Below, one piece after another: positions 56,308 to 64,000 of a stretch of 64,000 bases of DNA (positions are counted from its first letter, which is position 1; every line of letters starts with the position of its first letter). Position numbers and translations under genes: made by a program. The notes under the pieces were generated by a model. That model had not been told where the DNA came from and did no database searches. It saw only the letters and a list, made by a program, of their open reading frames with translations. This DNA comes from Glycine soja (taxonomy: Eukaryota; Streptophyta; Magnoliopsida; Fabales; Fabaceae), in NCBI RefSeq assembly GCF_004193775.1, contig NC_041011.1:8645656-8709655 (forward strand). The letters are read 5' to 3'.

Positions 56308-57252
56308 AGGAAATGCCATAAATGTCAAGCGTTCGCAGACAATGTCAATGTTTCGCCACATCCTCTGAATGTCATGTCCGCCCCTTGGCCTTTTTCCATG
56401 TGGGGGATAGATGTCATAGGGACCATCGAACCCAAGGCTTCGAACAGTCATCGCTTCATTCTCGTGGTGATAGATTATTTCACCAAATGGGTTGAAGCGG
56501 CTTCCTATACCAATGTCACGAGGAGTGTGGTGGTCAGATTCATAAAGAGGGAATTGATTTGTCGATACGGACTCCCTAGGAAAATCATTACCGAAAATGG
56601 CACCAATCTGAATAACAAAATGATGCAAGAAATGTGCGAGGATTTCAAGATCTAGCATCATAACTCCACCCCCTATCGACCGAAGATGAATGGGGCTGTG
56701 GAGGGTACAAATAAAAATATTAAGAAAATTATTCAGAAGATGACAGTGTCGTACAGAGATTGGCATGAGATGTTGCCTTTTGCCCTGCATGGATATCGAA
56801 CCTCAGTACGAACTTCTACTGGGGCAACGCCGTACTCCTTGGTTTATGGGATGGAAGCGGTACTCCCATTTGAGGTAGAGGTCCCTTCCCAGAAGATACT
56901 AGCGGAATCAGGCCTAGAAGAATCAGAGTGGGCTCAAACACGCTACGACCAACTCAACCTTATTGAAGGTAAGCGTTTGACGGCCATGAGCCATGGGCAC
57001 CTGTATCAACAAAGGATAAAGAACACATTCGACAAGAAGGTGCGCCCTCGCAAGTTCAACGAGGGGGACCTTGTGCTGAAAAAGATATGCCACGCTGTCA
57101 AAGATAATCGAGGGAAGTGGGCCCCGAACTACGAAGGGCCTTTCATTGTGAAAAGGTCTTTTTCTGGAGGGGCTCTGGTGCTCACCAATGTGGATGGCGA
57201 GGAGCTACCCTCACCCGTGAACTCTGATATTGTCAAGCAATACTACGCTTAG
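56293..57252 (+). pseudogene. Ogre integrase
   Basis: Continues from the RNase H frame after a one-base frameshift near 56300. CHKC completes the HHCC zinc site. Catalytic residues: Asp in WGIDVIGTI (56410-56412); the second acidic position is Glu rather than Asp (IITENGTN, GAA at 56593-56595); Glu in NGAVEGTNKNI (56701-56703). A TAG at 56653 (DFKI-stop-HHNSTPYRPK) separates the two halves. After the core come TGATPYSLVYGMEAVLPFEV and a C-terminal KWAPNYEGPFIVKRSFSGGA region, ending at TAG 57252. Integrase would insert the cDNA; this copy cannot make it intact. Confidence 0.9.
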
Positions 57253-58130
57253 GATTTGGGGCAATTGAGGAAATCACTGCATGTTCTTTTATTTTTGTGT
57301 GTTATTCTTGGTTTCCCCCAGGGATTCCTGTCCGCTGTAATTTTTTCATCACAGTTCTTTAAAAGAAGAGAACATGAGTTTGAGGCTTCAGTCCTCACTT
57401 TGGTTTTAAACCATGTGCAGTTTGTGATAACCTGAGCCTTTTCGCTCAGTTCATGGGGTGCCCCAAGCGCTTAATTAAAACTGAACCTGACCAACATTCA
57501 CTAAAAAAGATTGTTGCATTTGAAAAAAGTTCATGTATATGCATACACATGCATATTTTGTTATGACAGGAGCAGAATCGTCTTAGGCAGTGGTCAAATG
57601 TCGGGATGAGGCTAAAGGCAGAAACCAATCAGGGTAAAACGGTAACGCGACCACAGTTTGCGGCGTGATGTCGTTTCCTACTTTCAGGTACTTAGGGACG
57701 GACGCGAGTAGAGGCTAGGGTCACAACTGATAAATCGTAGTCCCTTGCCCAGCTCTGGACAAACGGAAAGCGCCGCTGCAAGGCAACCTGGTATCCTTTA
57801 AATTCCCAGTAATTATTACTGTTCTGTCTTTAAAGTAAGTATTGGATGCCTAATCTACCCTGAGGGGTTTCGAGTAAGCGAATGCCGACCCGTAGGAAGC
57901 CATACTTATTTGATACCCAAAAACAAAAATGCAGGTTAGCTCGCCTGGGCGAGCAACCCCTGCACGAAGGGGGTTAAAAAGGGGGAGGGGGAAGGTTTCT
58001 GCACAAAAAAAAAACTCTCCCCCTCATTCAAGAACAAAGGCTCACGGGATTCACAAGTTTTGCAGCCCTTAGGTCACCATTTTTCGCATTTTTGATTCCA
58101 TTTTGCTCTATTATTCATCTCTAACAAGAA
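57253..58130 (+). other. Gypsy internal non-coding region with promoter-like motif
   Basis: About 880 bp between integrase and the next sense ORF. At 57938-57954 stands GCTCGCCTGGGCGAGC, the same inverted repeat that stands upstream of the LTR TATA box, followed by purine-rich sequence (GGGTTAAAAAGGGGGAGGGG, 57972-57991) and a C/T-rich stretch leading to the ATG at 58131. This could be a separate promoter for the following ORF. Confidence 0.45.
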
Positions 58131-59381
58131 ATGGCTTCGAAAAAGCTTTCCGCAAAGAGATCTAGGAAGGACGCCGCGGCTGAAGGGACCAGTGCCGCCC
58201 CCGAGTTTGATAGTCACCGTTTCCGGAGCGCCGTGCACCAATAGCGCTTCGAGGCCATCAAAGGATGGTTGTTCCACCGAGAGAGGCGCGTCCAGCTCAG
58301 GGACGATGAGTACATTGATTTTCAGGAGGAGATAGCTTGCAGACATTGGACGTCGCTGGCTACTCCCATGGCTAAGTTTGACCTTGAGGTAGTCCTGGAG
58401 TTTTACGCTAATGCCTGGCCCACAGAGGAGGGAGTGCGGGACATGTGTTCGTGGGTGAGGGGTCAATGGATTCCTTTTGACACAGACGCCCTCAGCCAAT
58501 TCCTGGGTGACCCGCTAGTGTTGGAGGAAGGCCAGGAGTGTGAGTTCAGTCAGAGGAGGAACAAGGCCGACGGGTTCGACGAGGAGGCCATTGCCCAGCT
58601 ATTGTGCACACCGGGGCAGGATTTCACCCGGACCGCTGCCGGGAGACGGGTGCGGATCATGCGCACCAACATGACCACCTTGACCCAGATATGGATGACG
58701 TTGCTGCTCAGCAATGTCTTGCCTAGTGGTCATAACTCCGATCTTCCTCTGCCGAAGTGTCAGCTGGTGTATGCCATCCTGACACGGATGAGCGTTCATG
58801 TGGCTCAACTGATTGCTGATGCCATCTATTTGTTTGCAGGTATGCCACCCACCAGGCACCCTCTAGACCCGGATAAGTCTAACAGGGCCCTGGGGTTTCC
58901 AGCATTGATCACGGGCCTCTGCCAGTCATTCAAGGTTCCCGTCACCCCTAGTAAGGTGATCTGACCGCCGATCACCCGGGCGTTCATTGAGAAGTATTGC
59001 ACGCCGAGACAGGCGTAGGGGGATGCACCTCAGGACACAGACGCACCACCACCACCTCATCAGGCTGATCTCGCTGGTTCACTAGGCATGGAGCGTTATT
59101 TACAGCACTTGGTTCACTAGCAGGCGGCCAACCACCGGGGGTAGGTACAAATACATGAGTGTCTCTACCACTTCAGCCTTAGTCAGCAAGGGCAGGGTTT
59201 CGCTCCTTTTGCATGCCCTACTCCAGAGCAGTTTAGGGCTGAGGTCGCGTGGCCCGGAGATTGGTCCGAGGCCCAGGCAGAGGAGGCGCCTGCAGGATCC
59301 CCGGGCGATGCAGAGGAGGCCCACATGGATGAGGAGATGACGAATTTGCTCAGTTTCTTGGGAGGGAGCGGAGCCACATGA
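58131..59381 (+). pseudogene. Extra 3' sense ORF: putative plant transposon protein domain
   Basis: One frame of 416 codons from ATG 58131 (MASKKLSAKRSRKDAAAEGT) to TGA 59379, downstream of integrase and on the same strand. It reads RFEAIKGWLFHRERRVQLRD, a core with FDLEVVLEFYANAWPTEEGV, WVRGQWIPFDTDALSQFLGD and TLTQIWMTLLLSNVLPSGHN, then a Pro/Gln/Ala-rich tail. It fits from memory the 'putative plant transposon protein' domain of legume retroelement ORFs. In-frame stops at 58242, 58962, about 59016, 59118 and 59142 disable it. Most could arise by single C-to-T or G-to-A changes. The basic N terminus (SKKLSAKRSRKD) may be a nuclear signal. Function unknown. Confidence 0.75.
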
Positions 59382-61289
59382 CCATGGGATCCCCAGATTC
59401 ATATTCTTTTTATGTTTCATACTTTATCATTTACGTGTTATTTTATTTCTATGACTTGAGGGACTAACGTTTGTTTTTGTTGTTTCGATTGTCATTTGTT
59501 TTGTGCATACATTTTGTTTGGATTGTTGCGTTAGTGCTTACTTCGTTATTGTCGATAATGTTTGTTGAAATTCCGAAACCGTGTAGAGTTTTCATTTAGG
59601 AACGTCGTCCTAAAAATAAAACAAACAAACATCATGATAACACCAATAATAGAAAAAGAAAGAGGCGTTGTGAACAAATGTCGTATCTGTATATAAAGAA
59701 AAGGAAAGAGTTTTTGTATATGAAAAGTGTATAAAAAGATTTTGTGTGTATAAACAATGTGTGAAAAGAAATTCTTGTGTGTGAGCAATAGTGCATATAA
59801 AGAAATTTTTGTATAAACAACGAGTGTATGTTGAAAAAGGAAAAATAAATCTTTGAGAAGGAATAGAGGTTTTATATAGACCATGTTGATATAAAGAGAA
59901 AGAGTTTTTTAATGCGTGTGTATACAAAAAAAGTTTTTCATGTATAGGAATGTAGGTGTACATAGAAAAAGCTTTTCTCATAGATAGCGATGGATGTATA
60001 GTTTTTGCAAACATGCATAAGAAAAATGAAACAAAAAGGAAAAAGAAAGAAAGACCTCGAAGGTCGGCATGTTATGGTCATATGAAGCACAAATCATTAG
60101 TAGAGAGCAAACATATCTTTTGGAAACAAGAAACTGACGTTGAGAGTTTATTTTCCAAAATACCCAAGATAAGAATGGATGGATTCGTTGAACCAATGAA
60201 AGAACATAATTTGGAAATGTTGGGTCTACTTGCGTAAATCCCAAGCCTTAGTATCACAATGCCATAAACTGGATACTTGAGTACCCACCTAGCTGTATGC
60301 AGGACTAATTTTGCACATTGTTTCCAAATCATCATTGTTACGCGTGCCTCGTGGAAATGATATGGAAGTTTAACCCGAAACCGACACCCTGACACATGAA
60401 TTTGTTTTGCCCCAAATATCAAAATCGGGCACGCACAATGAAAAGACCATGTTGAGACACAACCTTAAGCTACTTTGAACCTTGGCCCATGAAGAGAATC
60501 CTCATCCTTTCCCCCAAAGAAGAGGACAGCAGAATCTCCTCAAAGGGAGAGTGAATAACGAATGCTAAAACCCGAATTCCCAATCAAGGATCGGAAGAAA
60601 AGAAAGAAAAGGAAGAAATGAAAAGAAAGAAAAGAAAAGGAGAAGAAGGATTCCCGATCAAAGATCGGAAGAAAGTAAAAAGGAAAAGATCGGAGGAAAA
60701 CAAAATAATTCCCGATCAATAAAGGAAACCAAGAAAGAGAACCGAAGATCTTCGGACCAAATAAATTTTTGGCGAGGTAAATGACCGCCGGCAAAGGGAA
60801 AACTCATTTTTTGAAGTGTTTCTTCCTTGGGGATTTCCATTCAGGGTCGCTCCCGACTGGCGATGTCCCGCCCCACATAAACAAAGAGGAAAAGACCGAA
60901 ACACCCAGCTTCCTCTCCAAAAACACTACCCTCGAGAAAATCCTATTGATCCGTGATCACGCATGTAATCTTTTGGTTCGATAGGAAATCATGTGCAAAA
61001 TAAAGTCATGGTGCAGCTATGGTTTGGAATTAGGGTAAAGCACTTGCTTGTGTGAGTTTTTATACACCATGAGTGATTTTATTCCCAGTTTCAGTTTGAC
61101 CCGACGTTTCCCCTGAATGTTCATTTAAAAGCTAAACACTGACATCCTACCCTTCATTTTCGGTTACAAGGAAAACTATTTTGGCATAAGCATATTGTTT
61201 CTCTAAAATATGGTGCTCTCGTGAATGATTTATTTTCCTTGCTAAACATGTTTTCCTTTTAGGTGAAAGAACCCGGTGGACCATTCGGT
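59382..61289 (+). other. Gypsy 3' non-coding region
   Basis: Contains a degenerate A/T/G-rich series at 59640-59950 (AAAGAGTTTTTGTATA..., TGTGTGTATAAACAATG...) that leaves long minus frames open by composition only, a 60540-60730 block of GAAAAGAAAG purine tracts alternating with GATCGG words, and a more mixed part. No protein is recognised. Confidence 0.5.
60560..60730. repeat. Interspersed TTCCCGATCA...GATCGG units
   Basis: TTCCC(G/A)ATCA(A)xGATCGGAAGAAA recurs three or four times (about 60577, 60649, 60685, 60709), each followed by a long GAAA-rich purine run. The GATC core pairs with itself in each unit (CCGATCAAAGATCGG). Confidence 0.6.
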
Positions 61290-61795
61290 CCCACCATCAA
61301 ATCTTGTTCGGAGCCCCATGAATTGATTGCCATTCATGCATCCTCCACCATCGAGTCCGGAGCCCCATGAATTGATTGCCATTCATGCATCCTCCACCAT
61401 CAAATGTTGTTCGGAGTCCCATGAATTGATTGTCATTCATGCATCCTCCACCATTGAGTCCGGAGCCCCAGGAATTAATTGCCATTCATGCATCCTCGAC
61501 CATCAAATCTTGTTCGGAGCCCCATGAATTGATTGTCATTCATGCATCCTCCACCATCGAGTCCAGAGCCCCACGAATTGATTGCCTAGCGTTGTTCGTG
61601 CATCCTCCACCCTCAAATCTTGTTCGGAGCCCCATGAATTGATTGTCATTCATGCATCCTCCACCATCGAGTCCGGAGCCCCATGAATTGATTTCCTAGC
61701 GCTGTTCGTGCATCCTCCACCATCTTATTCGGAGCCCCATGAATTGATTGTCATTCATGCATCCTCTGTTATCAAGTACGGAGCCTCCGGTGAGG
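61290..61795. repeat. Minisatellite with alternating two-unit structure
   Basis: About ten units of 51-60 bp built on CCCATGAATTGATTGxCATTC-ATGCATCCTCCACCATC. Two types alternate: one joined by AAATCTTGTTCGGAG and one by GAGTCCGGAG, so the real period is a dimer of about 105 bp (A-B-A-B). Two units near 61590 and 61700 carry a TAGCG(T/C)TGTTCG variant. It lies between the 3' ORF and the 3' LTR. Confidence 0.85.
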
Positions 61796-61870
61796 GGAAA
61801 ATACGGTTTTTTTGTTATTTTCCTAATCGGTTCCTTCACCAAACATGTGTATATGTATATATTATGTTAT

Positions 61871-61900
61871 GTTTGTTTGTTTGTTTGTTTGTTTGTTTTG
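61871..61900. repeat. (GTTT)n microsatellite
   Basis: Seven GTTT repeats in a row after ATGTTAT. Confidence 0.9.
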
Positions 61901-62110
61901 TGTTGTGCAGAGAAAGAAGAAGGAGAGACGGGAGTTACTTATTTCAAATCGTTTTGGGTTGAGACTATTGTGATTGAGATCAATTAAATTCCCATGATGG
62001 GCAAAGGATGGCCTTCAGGGGTCATCATAGATTAATTACGGAAAAGGAATAAGACGAACGAAATCTGTGTTTTATCTTTGCTTTCCTCCTATCTCCGATA
62101 AAAGGTAAGT

Positions 62111-62123
62111 AAAGAGGGGCAAC
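62111..62123 (+). other. Gypsy polypurine tract
   Basis: AAAGAGGGGCAAC immediately before the 3' LTR start. Confidence 0.75.
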
Positions 62124-63686
62124 TGTCATACCCTAATTTTGTTTGGGGACCATTGTTTGATGGCATGCAACCTTTGCTTGACCGCTTCGAGGTACTTGGC
62201 ACCCATTGTTGCACAATACGTGAAGTTCCATAACGTGCCAGAAGTCAAAAGAGAGCATTGTTGCACGATCCGTGAAGTTCCGTAACATGCCGAAAATCAA
62301 AAGGAAGCATTGTTACACAATCCATGAGGTTCCGTAACATTCCAAAAGCCAAAAAAGGGATGATTACGTAATCCGTAAGGTTCCGTAACATTACGGAAGG
62401 AAAATAAGTATCGTTATGGAATTCGTAAAGTTCCGTAACGTTACGAAAAAAGAATCAACAAAAAAAGGCAGGGGTGTATTTAGTAAACAGGGGGTGCAAA
62501 TAGCAACCAGGCCCACTTGGGCCTTCCAGGAAGTTCCTCCAGAAGGCGGTGCCTTTTGGAGGAAGCAACCTAGCTCGCCCGGGCGAGCTGGGTGGCAAGC
62601 TTCTCCTTCTTTTCCCTATAAATAGGGGGAGGAGGGAAGAACAAAAACGTTCAACACTCCTGGTATCTGAGGATCACTTGAAATTAGTGAAAAAAAATCG
62701 TTTCCGTGAAGAAAATCCAAGCCGAGGCGCTTCCGTAACTCGTCTGAGACGTTTCCGTAAGCAAATCCGTGAAGATTTTCCGCCATCCTTCGTTCGTTCT
62801 TCGGTCTTCAACCGGTAAGTTCCCGAAATCGAACTTTTCAATTCATTCTATGTACCCTTGGTGGTCCCCGCTTGTTTCGCGTACTTTTATTTTCATTTTA
62901 TTTACTTTCCGTACCCCCTTTTGACATGCTTTAGTCATTTTCTCGCCTAATCAAAAAATAAAATAAATTTTCACCGATCATTTGAATTGTAACATCTGTT
63001 AATTTCTGTTAAAATGAAATTTGACCGTTCGGTCATGCCGTAACCACGTTGGAAACCAAAAAAGAGGTAAAATAATATATAATAATCAAAAAATATCTTT
63101 TAGTAAAATAAAACAAAAAAAGCAATCGGACGTTTCTCTTTGGGATTTTTTTTCTTAAATGAATTTACTAATAACTAAAGTGAAACTAAGGCTAAAATCA
63201 ACTCAAAAAATCAAGCTTTGTCCGCAAAAATCACTGAAAAAACGTTTTAAGGTCCAACGCCTTAAACGGTCCTCTTTACATTTTATCGGTTAACATGGAC
63301 CGTTCGAAAGCGTAAAATCAACACATCATTGCCTTTTGAAAGAACTATGTAGGTCTGATTTCCTCTTCGATGGAGGGTACGTAGGAGCAAGAACCCCGCT
63401 TTTGTCGACCTCAAAAAGTAAAAAGAAATAAAAGTTTAGATACATGATTTCACACAATTCTAATCTAAGGCTGTTGTCCTTTGGGACAAACGTGAGAGGT
63501 ACTAATACCTTCCTCAAACGTAAAGATAACTCCCGAATCTGGAATATTCTTCATGACTGATTTCCTTTGTTTTTTCTAACGTTTTCCTTTCAATAAACGT
63601 TGGTGGCGACTCCGTGCATTTTCCTCCTATGGAAGACGCACCTGTGAGCCTCGCCTCGCTCCCCCGCAAAAGGGTAGGTTGCGACA
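62124..63686 (+). repeat. Gypsy 3' LTR (1563 bp)
   Basis: Matches the 5' LTR throughout, with transitions prevailing. It contains the sub-repeats at about 62211-62445, the palindrome at 62572 and the TATA box at 62617. It is directly followed by CTTTC. Confidence 0.95.
62617..62624 (+). promoter_or_regulatory. TATA box of gypsy 3' LTR
   Basis: CCCTATAAATAGGGG as in the 5' LTR. Confidence 0.75.
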
Positions 63687-63691
63687 CTTTC

Positions 63692-64000
63692 ATTTTGTTT
63701 TTTACACAAGACTGAAATCTAGTTTTAATTAAGAACACTAAATTTGTTATTCTACATCTTAACCAACATAAAAATCATGTCTTAATTAAAAGGTTTTTAT
63801 TGAGTACTTATCTTTGAAACAAGGGTGATTATCTTTAAAGGAACTATTTTTTCTAGAACTATTGCATTTCCATTCTAAGCAACTTGAATTTTCTAAACTC
63901 AAAACAATTTTTGAAGCTATAGCAAGTCCTTCTGAATGATATCTAGAAATATTTTCAGCATCTCAAAGGAACAAAAAATCTTTTCAAAACTCCAATTCAA
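63692..64000. other. Resumed old copia LTR and flank
   Basis: Continues what was cut at 45783 (…CTATCTCTTTC | ATTTTGTTTTTTACACAAG…), AT-rich, with no ORF. The right end of the old LTR cannot be placed inside the window. Confidence 0.45.

Larger units (their letters stand above)
45784..63686 (+). mobile_element. Tat/Ogre-type Ty3/gypsy retrotransposon, 17.9 kb
   Basis: LTRs 45784-47397 and 62124-63686 start TGTCATACCC and end GGTTGCGACA. The element is flanked by a perfect 5-bp duplication CTTTC (45779-45783, 63687-63691). The order of domains (extra ORF1, gag, protease with G-patch, intron, RT, two RNase H-like parts, integrase) is that of the Tat/Ogre group. By eye the first about 360 bp of the LTRs differ at some 15 sites, mostly transitions, so the insertion is not very recent. 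Clearly more GC-rich than its surroundings. All but gag carry stops or frameshifts. Confidence 0.95.

Noticed and set aside
56296..56790. 164-codon minus-strand ORF
   Set aside because: Antisense shadow of the integrase domain.
59546..60014. 112- and 134-codon minus-strand ORFs in the gypsy 3' region
   Set aside because: Low-complexity Tyr/Phe/Ser-rich reading of an A/G-rich non-coding stretch; overlapping frames are open in the same way.
61297..61642. Plus- and minus-strand ORFs with repeating PPPSS/HELIAIHAS-like units
   Set aside because: Translation of the minisatellite; open frames follow from a unit length often divisible by three.
1..64000. CRISPR array or bacterial operon structure
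   Set aside because: Repeats are satellites, LTRs and sub-repeats; no short identical repeats with unique spacers, no ribosome-binding sites or operons.

Overview
The window looks like nuclear DNA of a legume, most likely soybean or another Glycine. It is AT-rich intergenic DNA packed with nested LTR retrotransposons. Three features I recognise as common in soybean point there: copia LTRs full of TAATCGATTAC boxes, a long LTR opening TGTCATACCCTAATTTC and closing GGTTGCGACA, and a Tat/Ogre internal region with an extra 5' ORF. I could run no database search, so the species is inferred. There are no bacterial features, rRNA, convincing tRNA or CRISPR.

Layout. 1-3150: an AT-rich satellite of about 11 monomers (270-303 bp) containing an 866-bp three-monomer higher-order duplication. 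3.1-6.9 kb: non-coding AT-rich DNA with a 300-bp foldback element and a perfect 40-bp hairpin. 6933-10574: a TGTAACA...TGTTACA element with a perfect 5-bp target duplication (TTGTG), best read as a very long solo LTR. About 11.1-15.7 kb: a decayed Mutator-like element with long terminal inverted repeats, a minus-strand MULE transposase relic and plus-strand relics. 15.7-21.9 kb: the low-copy part of the window, holding the one clear host gene, an OVATE family protein (19699-20232, minus). 21.9-28.1 kb: an older transposon ORF split by a minus-strand Ty1/copia element (22486-27931), itself damaged by a truncated LTR of another family. 28-32.7 kb: foldback elements and a possible small gene (30676-31032, minus) for a zinc-ribbon plus proline-rich protein. 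32.7-37.97 kb: copia remnants (LTR, gag, an ORF of unknown type and the start of a 3' LTR) with no pol between. 37971-45318: a complete but defective plus-strand copia element inserted in that 3' LTR. 45784-63686: a 17.9-kb Tat/Ogre Ty3/gypsy element with a perfect CTTTC duplication, inserted further along what seems to be the same old LTR.

The Ogre-type element is the best preserved system. In order it has a 1.6-kb LTR with a TATA box and sub-repeats, a primer site, ORF1 (DUF7745-like), gag, protease with G-patch, a 146-bp intron whose removal restores the frame, RT with RNase H, integrase, a further sense ORF of the putative plant transposon protein type, an alternating dimeric minisatellite, a polypurine tract and the 3' LTR. 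Most coding parts are broken by nonsense codons and single-base frameshifts, so it cannot make its own proteins, although LTR boundaries and domain order are intact.

Only two loci look like host genes: the OVATE gene (confident) and the 118-codon gene at 30.7-31.0 kb (tentative). Everything else supported here is repeat-derived.
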